From the NCBI GenBank assembly GCA_012729455.1, contig JAAYDC010000009.1, positions 44,598 to 108,597 of the forward strand: a stretch of DNA of 64,000 nucleotides. Direction: 5' to 3'. Positions within the stretch are counted from its first letter, which is position 1, and each line of letters starts with the position of its first letter. Origin of the DNA: Chloroflexota bacterium (GTDB lineage: Bacteria; Chloroflexota; Anaerolineae; UBA1429). Made by a program: the position numbers and the translations under genes. This document shows, piece by piece, positions 25,701-34,421 of this stretch. Under the pieces are notes generated by a model that ran no database searches, had not been told where the DNA came from, and worked only from the letters and a program-made list of their open reading frames with translations.

Positions 25701-25796
25701 GACAAACGCCAGCACCAGCACTACCGCCACGTGCCACCAGGTGATGCGCACGCCCAGGGCCGGGCGATCCAACCAGTTTTTATGATCGTTATCCAT
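22755..25796 (-). CDS. Agl23/TIGR03663-type GT-C membrane protein with C-terminal NHL propeller
   Basis: A 1013-residue protein. The first ~530 residues are polytopic, with an early acidic loop (YCHDESIHAWES) typical of GT-C glycosyltransferases and the TIGR03663 'flippase activity-associated' family. Residues about 560-730 form an extracytoplasmic domain. Residues ~735-1013 are six NHL repeats, each with 'G.IYVADt.N.RI', forming a beta-propeller outside the membrane. Such proteins use polyprenyl-linked sugars. Stand-alone Agl23 proteins lack the propeller. It shares one base with the HAD-Nudix gene and is 15 bases after the upstream gene. Substrate unknown. Confidence 0.82.
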   Translation of the reverse strand: MDNDHKNWLDRPALGVRITWWHVAVVLVLAFVIITRLVMLDTRAYCHDESIHAWESWKLYTGQGYVHNPVYHSPFLYHITALVYWLFGDNDFTGRLSTSIAGILIAVMPLFFSRWLGKRGTLLAMVLLAISPVMMHRSRFIRHDQWAIFFNMLMLLGIVRYLADRKSRDLYLVAASLSLSFAGKETSYISVALMGASLAAVTLWEWLRTGRRRSLTDFAGYDLIILILALVIPLASPFGDKLIGHNPLDYSNTRSLAISGAMFGAFLAVGSLLGILWDRKRFIISALIFWGIYIPLYTTFFTNGQGLASGAVGSLGYWLSQHGEKRGGQPWYYYLIIIWMYEFLPVIGAAAAAIRYGRHGNPLESIDLESAPVRRARWWQASASPVSSTNALVWFLLVWGFGGLFMYSWAGEKMPWLAMQFMTPLCIVGGWGLSHMWDDIWATLTTRRAWLLFLTVPLTLYAVYHLAAFPPSRGTSTADLTQTMAWLAALLVALLAAWVSSKLLNALDRQRALQMLGVTAAFWLAVITLRFAWMVTFLIPDLPTAHIVYAQGTPDTRQAAKEIEDLSQRLYGDLSMKVAYDDDSYWPMVWYLRKFTNLEIIVDAPKGPSDAVVVLVGPSNEEATKPFLGDRYYRRQYRLIWWPDEAWYRDMTPAKLWSYVSTPDGRANLNSIWWNHDWKDLKLTQWSLYNPFAMYVRKDAAAQLWDFGVETALQPPDMADEYLDKWAARTAVASFNSLGLVAPRGLARDEAGNIYIADAGNHRIVVADANGQLVRTFGTQGSAPGQFNEPWDVAVAPNGDIYVADTWNYRIQVFAPDGSFKFSWGASGETSNPEIAGNSLYGPRSVAFDADGNVLVADTGNKRINKYSPEGKFLGGVGGEGSEPGQMREPVGIAVAGDGTIYVADTWNQRIQLLDASLKPLESWPVNAWLGTSITNKPYLAVADDGTLYVADPSGNRVIAFGEGGELLGVWGQFGSGLDGLSNPTGLLVDADGRLLVADSGNNRILVFEALVP

Positions 25797-25811
25797 GCCT
25801 CACATCCGTCC

Positions 25812-27548
25812 TTAATTCGCTGGGGGCGGTTCGCTTACACGCACCCATACCTCAAGCCAGGTAGGTTCGATCTCGCCGATCGGCTCGCGCAGCAGGAACC
25901 AGTTGAGCCATTCGTTAAACTTGAGCACACGCGGCGTGTAGCGGTGCCAGACCACAAAGCGCTGCCCGATGTAGCCCGCCGGCCCTCCACCGCTATCGTC
26001 GGCGGGGCGTACCAGAGCGTCGGCGGTAGAGGGCGCAGCTGCGATTTTGGCCAACTGGGGCGTAAAATCGCGCAGCAGCCACCCCGCGAGCGGCTCAAGC
26101 GCCGCGTCGTAGGCGGTGTGGATCACATAGGCATCGCCCAGGGTGTGGCTGGAGTGCGCGGCCAGGAATTCTGGCAGCGCGCGCACCTGGCGGGATACTT
26201 GCCCAGCGCCGAGGCTCTCGCGCGGGTCGTCCAGGGTCTGGTATAGCAGGGCTGAGTCGGCGCGCAGCGTCCAGCATACCAGCAACAGCAGGATCAGCCA
26301 GACGCTGTTGCGCAGCGCGCCGGCGCGCTCGGTCCACAGCCAGTGGCCGACCCATGCCAGAATCGCCAGAATAAAACCAACGCCAGCACCCAACAGGAGC
26401 TTGTCATCCGGCACACGTGCATAGGCGATCAGCTCGAAAAACCCCATGGTGGTGAATATGATCACCGGCGATGCCAGCGCCACATCGAGCGCGCGGGTGT
26501 GCTGTAGCAGTGTGTCCCACAAGCGGCTTAAACCCAGGGCTGCCAGCAGCGTGAGGGGCAGGAGGGCGTCCAGCGCGGCGAGCGGATCGTACGAACGGCT
26601 CAACCAGCCGAATAACAATGCCAGCCCCGCCCAGGCAGCTACCGGGCGCACCCAGCGATCGCGCCGCCACGCGGCAGCCGCACCATAGGCTGCAGGCACG
26701 AGGATCAGCAGCTCATAGACCAGCAGGTTGCGCGCCATACCATACCAGCCCCAGGGAGGCTGCAGACGGGCGATGCCAGTTGCCCAGCGCCAGGGCAGCG
26801 CCATGGCCTGATGCAGGCCGGCCAGGTTGGTGAGCAGAGCTGTTGCGCTCATGAGCCAGGCCAACAGCGCCACCACCAGCAGCTTGCCGATAGCGAGGAT
26901 GCCCAAACTGCGGAGTGCGCCGCGCTCTGCTTTCGGATGCCGCCCAAGCCACAAGCCAGCCATAACTACGCCGGCAGCCAGCCAGGTGATCACGTTGGGC
27001 GCGCTCGCCAGGGCAGCGCCCAGAAGGCCGGCACCAATATATTGCCAGGTAATGTGTTCGTCGTGCACGCCGCGCACGAGGGCGGTGATGCCCCATCCGA
27101 CCAGAGCGATCCCGAGGATCGCCCCGTCGCCGCGCTGGCTGGCCAACAGGAGCGTGGGTGAGAGCGCCAGCAGCACGCCGGCTGCTAGCGAGGCGGCGCG
27201 TCCCAGCTCGCGGCGCCAGAGGGCGGCCAGCAGCACCAGGCTGGATCCCGCTATCGCCGAGGGCAGGCGCGTGGGGGCGTCGCTGGCGCCGAATACGCCG
27301 TACAAGCCGCGCAGGAGCGATACCAGCAGAGGACTCCAGGCGCCGCCGGAGGAGCCTCCGTGCAGGGTGCGCCAGGCCGCCAGGGCACTGCCGGCCTCGT
27401 CAGCGGTGAGCGGCCACCAGCCCAGCCATCCTAGGCGCAGCGCCAGGGTAAAGACCAGCAGGGCGCCCCAGAGGAACTGCTCGCGGGTGAGCGGCAGCGC
27501 CAGCGGCTCGGCAGCCGTCTTCGGATTGGTGTGGCTGAGCTCTGTCAT
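25812..27548 (-). CDS. Polytopic GT-C/Agl23-like membrane protein
   Basis: A 578-residue protein with about 12 hydrophobic segments and a C-terminal soluble tail of ~110 residues. The first periplasmic loop has WWPLTADEAGSALAAW, where the acidic pair matches the GT-C catalytic position, and the rest resembles the Agl23/PMT_2 group. The start is set at 27548 (MTELS), 22 bases after the preceding gene; a longer frame from 27587 would overlap it. Probably a lipid-linked-sugar-dependent glycosyltransferase or a partner of the neighbouring DUF2298 proteins. No specific substrate can be assigned. Confidence 0.7.
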   Translation of the reverse strand: MTELSHTNPKTAAEPLALPLTREQFLWGALLVFTLALRLGWLGWWPLTADEAGSALAAWRTLHGGSSGGAWSPLLVSLLRGLYGVFGASDAPTRLPSAIAGSSLVLLAALWRRELGRAASLAAGVLLALSPTLLLASQRGDGAILGIALVGWGITALVRGVHDEHITWQYIGAGLLGAALASAPNVITWLAAGVVMAGLWLGRHPKAERGALRSLGILAIGKLLVVALLAWLMSATALLTNLAGLHQAMALPWRWATGIARLQPPWGWYGMARNLLVYELLILVPAAYGAAAAWRRDRWVRPVAAWAGLALLFGWLSRSYDPLAALDALLPLTLLAALGLSRLWDTLLQHTRALDVALASPVIIFTTMGFFELIAYARVPDDKLLLGAGVGFILAILAWVGHWLWTERAGALRNSVWLILLLLVCWTLRADSALLYQTLDDPRESLGAGQVSRQVRALPEFLAAHSSHTLGDAYVIHTAYDAALEPLAGWLLRDFTPQLAKIAAAPSTADALVRPADDSGGGPAGYIGQRFVVWHRYTPRVLKFNEWLNWFLLREPIGEIEPTWLEVWVRVSEPPPAN

Positions 27549-27570
27549 GCGGATATTATATGTGCCCGGC

Positions 27571-29934
27571 CTAGCGCGGCCAACCATAGATGGTCAGGTC
27601 GCCGTTTGTGTACACGATCGACATAAAGTGAGCGAACTTGGCTTCGGCCGCCGGCGACATGCTGTACGCGCTGCGTTCGTGCGGGCCCAACACCAGATAG
27701 GTGACGCCGTACTTGACAAGCAGGCTGCGCGCCTGCAATTGGTCAGAGGTGGTATAGATCGTCTCGATATCAGGTTCGCGCGCGCCTGGGATCTCATAGC
27801 TGCCGCGCCACTGCATCTCATGGCCGCCCCATCCCAGCAAGGTCGGCACACCGCTGTATGCCGAAAGGCGGTTGGCCTCGCTGTACTGACCGCCGGGCGC
27901 CTCGAGCAGGACCGCGTCGTGCGGTGCGTTGGCCCGTAGCCACAGGATCGCCTCGTATTCGGCCAGGTTGCGCTCGCGGATAAAAGCCATGCCATCCAGG
28001 GTTGGCGTGCCGTTAAAGCCATTGGCGCGGCTGGGGATTGCCATCAGCGGGTAAACCAGGGCGCCCGCCAGCAAGATCGCTACCAGCCCGAGCATCACGC
28101 CGGATGCGGCTTTACCGATGCTGCGCGCCTCGCGCCAATAGGCGGCGATCCGCCATATCGCGGCAGCCGCCGCCAACCCCAGCAGTACCCAGGCCTGGTA
28201 ATAGAACTTGAATACCGTGTTCATGCGCGAGTTGAACACGTCGCGCAGGTAAATCAGCTCGACCGCCAGCGCCAGGCCCAAGCCCAAAAATACCAGCCAC
28301 AGCAGCATGGCACGTGCCGCTGCCGCCGGTGTGGGAACATCGGAGGATGCCAGCTGGTCGGCCAGTAAAATGACTATCACGCCGATCAGCAGCACCAGCA
28401 CGCCGGCCGTGCCTTTGCCGAGGATCACCAGAGCTACGGCGAGTGCCGCCGCGGCAAGCGCAATGATCCAGCTGAGGCGTTTGCGTGCGCGCAGGATGCC
28501 GGCCTGTCGCCACGCCAGCACCAGCCAGGCTGCGATGGCTGCTATAAAGACGCCGAACATGATCAGGAACTGGTGCAGCTGGGTGCTGACGCGCACCAGG
28601 GCGATGCCGCCGGCCTGCGAGCGAAACGAAAGCAGAAAGGGCAGGTATCCGAGCACAGCGATGGCCGCAAGCGAACCGCCGGCTACCACGGCACCCCACA
28701 GCCACGCTCCGAAGCGCGCCTGGCTGCCCCAATAGGCGCCTGCCAGCCATGCGCCGACTGCCAGCACGAAATAGATCGGGTAATCCCAGGTGTTGGCAAA
28801 GATCAATACACCCAGCAGTAGGCCGATCACCACCCATTCCAGGCGTCCGCCCACCCACAGGCGGCTGGTGCGTGCCTGGTCTTGCCGGCGCCCCTCCAGC
28901 GCCCCCAGCAGCAGGTTGAGCGCCAGGGCAACCATCAAGAGTACCAGAGGCAGCGCTAGCACGTGGGGATGGTTATCGCCCAGCAAAAAGCTGAAAATCG
29001 GGAATTCGCTGATGACTTCCTGCGAGTTGCCCGCCAGGTCGCGGTCGTGCAGAAGGCGCGAAGCGCGCCACCACCACCAGCCGTCATCGGGGTACCACAG
29101 CCGGCTGGGGTCGGTGGTGGCCAGGTTGCGGATATCCAGCCACTTCCACAGCGCGTCGCTGCCCCAGCCGCGCGCGCGGATCAGCTCAAAGACGCCCTCC
29201 AGGTTGCCGGCCAGTAGCACCAGTACGGGCGCGAGGGTTGCGCCCAGCAGGCTGCTCAGCCGTTCGCGTGCGCTGGCTACATCACCCCGCTCGTCAAAAC
29301 GTGGCTGGCGCCATAGCAGGATCAGGTTGTGCACCACCGCGGCTGAACCCGTCGCTGCCAGTGCCCAAGTGGAGGCCTGCGCCAGGTTGAACGCCTGTTC
29401 GCTGGGGATCGACCCCAGCTTGGCTAGCATCGCAATCGGCAGATAGCCAAAATAGTAATAACTGATCGAATACCCCGCCAGCCAGGGGTCGTTAGGCGGA
29501 AAGCTGCTGGAGCGCAGGATGGCGTTGATAAAGCCGAATTCCATCGGCTTTTCGGTGGCCACGATCTCGGGCGACCAGGCGCGAAAGAGCGCAAAGGCCA
29601 GAAAACTGATGGCAAAGAGCAGCTCGTAATACCAAAAGGCAGAACGCGCCCGCCGCCAGGTATCGGCCAGCTCGGCGCGGTGGCGCAGACTGACCACCAG
29701 TGAGGCTATAGCGACTGCCACCAGCATGCCGGCGATGGCAGCGCGCGAGTTCTGCAGCGCCCCCAGGCTCACCAATAGCCAGAACACATAGGTTGCGCCG
29801 GTAATGCCCAACACGCGGCTCAGGCCGACCCCGCCATCCGGCAGGAAGCGCAAGAGTCGCAGGGTGAGGGGCAGGCTGATCCAGCCGATTACGCTGATCA
29901 GCAGCCACCATAGGAGGGTGTTGAGGATCATCAC
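27571..29934 (-). CDS. DUF2298 ('YYY') membrane protein
   Basis: A 787-residue polytopic protein of the DUF2298/TIGR03662 family. It has the family's triple tyrosine (GYSISYYYFGYL), preceded by EKPMEFGFINAILRS and FPPNDPWLAGY, within the first third. About 16 membrane segments alternate with periplasmic loops, and a soluble C-terminal domain follows (about 650-787). The family is found mainly in Chloroflexota and archaea, near GT-C enzymes, and is thought to act in glycan assembly. It starts three bases after the 1493-residue fusion gene that contains a second DUF2298 domain, so the two are paralogues acting together. Confidence 0.88.
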   Translation of the reverse strand: MMILNTLLWWLLISVIGWISLPLTLRLLRFLPDGGVGLSRVLGITGATYVFWLLVSLGALQNSRAAIAGMLVAVAIASLVVSLRHRAELADTWRRARSAFWYYELLFAISFLAFALFRAWSPEIVATEKPMEFGFINAILRSSSFPPNDPWLAGYSISYYYFGYLPIAMLAKLGSIPSEQAFNLAQASTWALAATGSAAVVHNLILLWRQPRFDERGDVASARERLSSLLGATLAPVLVLLAGNLEGVFELIRARGWGSDALWKWLDIRNLATTDPSRLWYPDDGWWWWRASRLLHDRDLAGNSQEVISEFPIFSFLLGDNHPHVLALPLVLLMVALALNLLLGALEGRRQDQARTSRLWVGGRLEWVVIGLLLGVLIFANTWDYPIYFVLAVGAWLAGAYWGSQARFGAWLWGAVVAGGSLAAIAVLGYLPFLLSFRSQAGGIALVRVSTQLHQFLIMFGVFIAAIAAWLVLAWRQAGILRARKRLSWIIALAAAALAVALVILGKGTAGVLVLLIGVIVILLADQLASSDVPTPAAAARAMLLWLVFLGLGLALAVELIYLRDVFNSRMNTVFKFYYQAWVLLGLAAAAAIWRIAAYWREARSIGKAASGVMLGLVAILLAGALVYPLMAIPSRANGFNGTPTLDGMAFIRERNLAEYEAILWLRANAPHDAVLLEAPGGQYSEANRLSAYSGVPTLLGWGGHEMQWRGSYEIPGAREPDIETIYTTSDQLQARSLLVKYGVTYLVLGPHERSAYSMSPAAEAKFAHFMSIVYTNGDLTIYGWPR

Positions 29935-29937
29935 AGT

Positions 29938-32900
29938 TCAGCGCTCAAGTACATGATAGATCGTAAGCGGGCCGTCGCGGTAGGCCACTTCGAGGGTATC
30001 TCCGACCATACGCTCGAACTTGGCCAGGCCCACCGGATGGTAATAAACCGACTCGAGCTCGCCCACCACGATATAGCGCACGTTGTAGCGCGCCACGATC
30101 TCCATAGCCGCCTCGGGATTGGGCGAACTGTAGAGGGTGACGAGGTCGTTAAGGCGCCAGTCGATCACGGTAGATGACAAAGCGGCACGCTGCTGCTTTT
30201 GGTGCCAATCCCAGCCGATGATGGTCGGCAGCCCGGTGTTGATGCTGTAGCGGCTGCCCCAGCGATAGGGCGGTGCCGCGCCCTCAGCGATCACCGGCGT
30301 GCCCTGCACGTGGCTCTGCATCCAGGCGATGCCGCGCGCGTCATATGCTAGGGTGAGGGTTTGGTCCTGATCATGAAATTCTGCCAGCGGCATGTAGGCC
30401 AACCCGTCCAGCCCGGTGGGGGCAGGATATTGCCAACGATCCTGCACCTTGGCGGGCGTCGCCAGGATCGGGTAGCTGGCGGCTGCTACGATCAAGAGCG
30501 CCAGGAGCGTCTGCCACCAGGCGTGACGTCCGGCCGGCCAGGTTTTCAACCTGGGGAGGGTTTCGCTCAAGGCGATACCGGCAGCCGCGCCCCAGATCAG
30601 CCAGACTTGCAGGTAGAACTTGAAGACCGTATTCATGCGCCCGATATCGCCCTTGATAACGACATACTCGACGCCGATCACAAGCATCGCACCTGCAAAG
30701 CTCAGCAGCCCGAGCAGGCGCTGCGACGAGCGCGATTCGCTGCGTATCGCCAGCCAGGCTGAGAACACTGCCAAGGGCAGCACCACCACCAGCACCCAGG
30801 CGCCCAGCAGCGCACCAAAAAGCAGCGCCGCCATCAAGAGCCCTATCCCAAACCACGCCAACTGGTACGAGGGCGAAGGATTGTTGACCAGTGCACGGTA
30901 GCGGTCGATCGAGCGCTGCCAGCGCCGTTTGGGCAAGAGCACCCGCACAGCCCTTGCGACAACGCCGCGTGCCTGGCGGCCGAGCACGGCGCTGCTGACA
31001 GAGGTATAGAGGATATACAGCTGCAAGCCAAACATGGCGATGAGCGAGAGCAGGCTGGTGCGCGCTCCCGTCCAGGGCGATACCGACGTATAGGCTGCCC
31101 CATAGTTGGCGTGGAAGGGGCGGTACAGCAGGTTGCTGGCCACCAGGATGACCACCAGCAGCGCGATGCCATATACGATCTCACGCTTGGTCACGCGCAT
31201 GCCCGACTGGTAGAGACCGAGTGCCAGCATGCCGGCTATCAGCGCCACAGAAGCCGGCAGATCCCAGGTGTTGGCGCACCAGCTGAACCCAAGGCTTAGT
31301 GCTGTGAACCCGGCGGCTGCCCAGGGCCAGGCGGTGATCTGCCGCAGCCAGTCAGCCCCCTCTAGGCGCGGACGGTAGCGCGCAAGGTTCAAGCCCAGCA
31401 CCAGGCTCATCAAAAAGAAGGGCATATCCAGCATGTGCGGATGCAGATCAGCGTACAGGAACGTAAAGTAGGGGAACTCGGTGATCTCGCCGTTGGGCAT
31501 GACCCGCGAGGCATTCCAATACCACCATTCCTGGCGCACCGGCAAGGTCTCGCCGCGGAAGAGGTTGGCGGCCATACCGCTGAACAGGCGCTGAATATCC
31601 TGCACGATCGGCCAGGCACCGGGACGCGCGGCTGATTCGCCCAGGCTCATCCAGCCGCGTGCGATCACGCCCACCTCGGCCAGGTTGCCGGCCAGCACCG
31701 TCAGCGCGGCGGCCGCCAGTCCAAACAGCACGGAGCGTCCCAGCCAGCGCCGCGGCTGGTCGGGCCCCACGATGTTGAATACCAGTCCAAAGGCGCCCAT
31801 GCCCGTCAGTGCGAACCAGGTCGGAATCGCCAGGTTGAACGAAATAGCTGGCACGGTCGCCGTCAGCTTGATCAGGTAGGCCACCAGCACCCAGCCAAGG
31901 TAATAATAGTTGAGGTAGCCGCCGGCGAACCACGGGTCGTAGGGCGGAAAGTATTCGCTGCGCAGTATGGCGTTGAGATAGGCCAGTTCCATCGGCTTTT
32001 CGCCGCCCAGGGCGGGGTGCCACAGGTCGGGGTTGGTGGTGCGCACCAGCCACATTAACATAAAGAGGCCGATAAAGAGCAGCTCCATCATTACCAGCTG
32101 GCGCCAGCGCCAGCGAATAAAGCTGGTGAATTTGGCACGGTGGCGCACAAAAATGATGACAGCACCGACTGCCAGCACCCCCAGGATAGCTGCCAGCAAA
32201 GTGCGGCTGTAGGGCACCAGCTTCAGGCTGGGGATCAGCCAACTCAGCCAACCTGCCAGCAGCAAGCCCATCATCTTGGAGATGGCATAGCCGTTATCGC
32301 GTAGCGGCCGGCAGGGCACAAACAGGTAGGCAAACCCGATCAGCCCCAGCAGCCACAGGACAGCCAGCCAGCTCAGAGTCGGCGCTTGAGAAAAGAGGTT
32401 ACCGGCGGGGTAAAGTGCGCTCCAGGTACTGCTGCTCTGCTGGGATGCCCAGCGGTCGTTGGACAGCATCAGGCAATTGGGGGCGCGCCCCACGTCGCGC
32501 GGCATCATGCGCACCACGTGCTCAAGGTCGTATCCGCCAAAGAGCTCACGCAGGCGCTCGGACGAAAACGAGGCGTTCTTTTTAAAGATCAGCACCTTGG
32601 GGTGGTCGTACACGGTAAAGGTTTCGTCGGCATCATCGTCGACGATCTCGATGCCAAACAGGCCCGGGCGCGAGGTAAAGGTCTGGTAAAGGTCAAAGCC
32701 CAGTTCGCCCGAGAAGAGCGCCTCGTAATAGCGCGTGGTCATGGGGTAGCGCATCGGCAGTCTGGGGATTGAGCCATAGAGACGGTTGGAGCTCAGCACG
32801 ATGTACTCGGTCTGCTCCAGCCAGCTGTATAGCTCCTCGCGCTTGTCGGGGGTATCTTCGCCATACGGGCTGGTCTTGATCTGGTTAAACAACTCGCTCA

Positions 32901-34419
32901 CGGCGTGCCCGTCGATGCTGAGCGGCAAGGGGTCGTCCCACTCCTCCCAGGTGAGTGCAGTGCCCTTGGGCAGGTTGGCAAACATCCAGCGCGAGGCGGT
33001 AATGCGCGTGACAGGCTGGGTATAGATGCGGCAGAACGCCAGTGCCCACAGCAGTGTCCCGAGCGCTACGGTGCCGGCTGCGATCCAGGCCAGGCGGTGC
33101 TGCCAGATGCGCCACCTAGTGCGCACAGAGAGGCGTTCGCGCGTGCGCGCCATCAGCCACGACAGCCCCCAGGCGGCGATCAGTGCCATGGTCGGATAAA
33201 TGGGCAGCAGGTAGCGCACCGTCTTGACGAACTGCACGCTCGAGTAAAAGAAGGTCAAAGTCATCCAGATCCAGGGCAAGAGATGGCGCCATTCTCGCCG
33301 GCGCGCAAGCTGCCAGGCCATCAGACCCCATCCGAACCAGGTCGCTAACCCCAGCGGCAGCCCCTGACCCCACAGCACCAGGTTTTTGAACGAATACCAT
33401 ATCGGTGTGCGTGCCGTCCATTGGTGGCTGGGGGGATAGTCGATCTGCCCCGAAACCAGCTTTGAGATCATGGCCATATCGCTGACCCATTTGTCGTTGA
33501 TCGTCAGCCCGAAAAAGCCCGGCCCCATAAAGGCCTGCGGCTGGACAATGCGAAAAGTGAAAAAGGCGACGATCAGCACTACCAGCATTTCCAGCGCGGC
33601 GCGCCACAGCGGCGAGGTTGGGCGCGGAGGCGTGGTTGGGGCATCGGCCTTGGGCGATTCGAGGCGCACTACCAGGCGCCAGCGCCGGCGGGTGGTATCG
33701 GCAGACTGTTTGCGAGCCTGCATGCGCAGCAAGAGCGCCGGCCCGATCACCGCCAGAAACGAAAGGGTGTTGATCTTGCACGAGGCGGCCATGCCAAAGG
33801 CAAACCCGAGGGCGATGAGGTTTCTCCAGCTGCGCCCCTGGGCGACGCGTACCGCATAATAGAGCGCCAGGGTCACGAAAAAGGTGGTAAAGTTATCTAC
33901 AGTAAAAAAGTGGCTGTTTTGAATTGCCAGCACCGAGACGCTGAGCAGAAAGGCGCCCAGCAGGCCCACTTTGGCGCTATAAAGGCGCCGCCCGATGAAA
34001 AACACCAGCAGGATCGAGCCTATATCAGCCAGAGCAGAGAGCACGCGCCCGGCCAAGTGCACCCCAAAGTAGCCGGTATAGCCGCTGGCCTCGCCGGCCA
34101 GTTTGGCAGCTGCCACCGGGAAGAGCCCATACACGTACGAGCCCTGGGTCGAGTTATAGGGGTTGAGCGGGTTATTGGCAGTATCCCAGTACTGGTTGAG
34201 GCTGGTAGGCCAGCTGAGCCCGTTCTCGACCATGGTGAGAAAGCGCTCGTCGGGATGCAGGTGCGTGCCGTCATCCCAGTCGACGTTATAGAGGCGCAAA
34301 CCCGCTCCCAGCGCCACAATCAGTGCCAGCACCACCAGCTGCAGACGCGGGCTGTGCTCTATACGGCAGAGGATGCTGGTGCGCGGTTTGGGTTCAAGGG
34401 CGGTGTCGCTTGCTTGCAT
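29938..34419 (-). CDS. Giant GT39/GT-C - DUF2298 fusion protein
   Basis: A 1493-residue protein with more than 20 membrane segments. Residues 1-~700 are a GT-C (PMT/ArnT-like) unit with an acidic first loop (DWDDGTHLHPDERF, ~50-63) and a soluble middle part. Residues ~706-1493 are a complete DUF2298 'YYY' domain: EKPMELAYLNAILRS, YDPWFAGGYLNYYYLGW. The two halves are separate genes in many genomes, so the fusion says they work on the same substrate. Gaps to neighbours are 2-3 bases. Probably transfers a sugar from a polyprenyl phosphate on the outer face of the membrane. Confidence 0.87.
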   Translation of the reverse strand: MQASDTALEPKPRTSILCRIEHSPRLQLVVLALIVALGAGLRLYNVDWDDGTHLHPDERFLTMVENGLSWPTSLNQYWDTANNPLNPYNSTQGSYVYGLFPVAAAKLAGEASGYTGYFGVHLAGRVLSALADIGSILLVFFIGRRLYSAKVGLLGAFLLSVSVLAIQNSHFFTVDNFTTFFVTLALYYAVRVAQGRSWRNLIALGFAFGMAASCKINTLSFLAVIGPALLLRMQARKQSADTTRRRWRLVVRLESPKADAPTTPPRPTSPLWRAALEMLVVLIVAFFTFRIVQPQAFMGPGFFGLTINDKWVSDMAMISKLVSGQIDYPPSHQWTARTPIWYSFKNLVLWGQGLPLGLATWFGWGLMAWQLARRREWRHLLPWIWMTLTFFYSSVQFVKTVRYLLPIYPTMALIAAWGLSWLMARTRERLSVRTRWRIWQHRLAWIAAGTVALGTLLWALAFCRIYTQPVTRITASRWMFANLPKGTALTWEEWDDPLPLSIDGHAVSELFNQIKTSPYGEDTPDKREELYSWLEQTEYIVLSSNRLYGSIPRLPMRYPMTTRYYEALFSGELGFDLYQTFTSRPGLFGIEIVDDDADETFTVYDHPKVLIFKKNASFSSERLRELFGGYDLEHVVRMMPRDVGRAPNCLMLSNDRWASQQSSSTWSALYPAGNLFSQAPTLSWLAVLWLLGLIGFAYLFVPCRPLRDNGYAISKMMGLLLAGWLSWLIPSLKLVPYSRTLLAAILGVLAVGAVIIFVRHRAKFTSFIRWRWRQLVMMELLFIGLFMLMWLVRTTNPDLWHPALGGEKPMELAYLNAILRSEYFPPYDPWFAGGYLNYYYLGWVLVAYLIKLTATVPAISFNLAIPTWFALTGMGAFGLVFNIVGPDQPRRWLGRSVLFGLAAAALTVLAGNLAEVGVIARGWMSLGESAARPGAWPIVQDIQRLFSGMAANLFRGETLPVRQEWWYWNASRVMPNGEITEFPYFTFLYADLHPHMLDMPFFLMSLVLGLNLARYRPRLEGADWLRQITAWPWAAAGFTALSLGFSWCANTWDLPASVALIAGMLALGLYQSGMRVTKREIVYGIALLVVILVASNLLYRPFHANYGAAYTSVSPWTGARTSLLSLIAMFGLQLYILYTSVSSAVLGRQARGVVARAVRVLLPKRRWQRSIDRYRALVNNPSPSYQLAWFGIGLLMAALLFGALLGAWVLVVVLPLAVFSAWLAIRSESRSSQRLLGLLSFAGAMLVIGVEYVVIKGDIGRMNTVFKFYLQVWLIWGAAAGIALSETLPRLKTWPAGRHAWWQTLLALLIVAAASYPILATPAKVQDRWQYPAPTGLDGLAYMPLAEFHDQDQTLTLAYDARGIAWMQSHVQGTPVIAEGAAPPYRWGSRYSINTGLPTIIGWDWHQKQQRAALSSTVIDWRLNDLVTLYSSPNPEAAMEIVARYNVRYIVVGELESVYYHPVGLAKFERMVGDTLEVAYRDGPLTIYHVLER

Positions 34420-34421
34420 GC

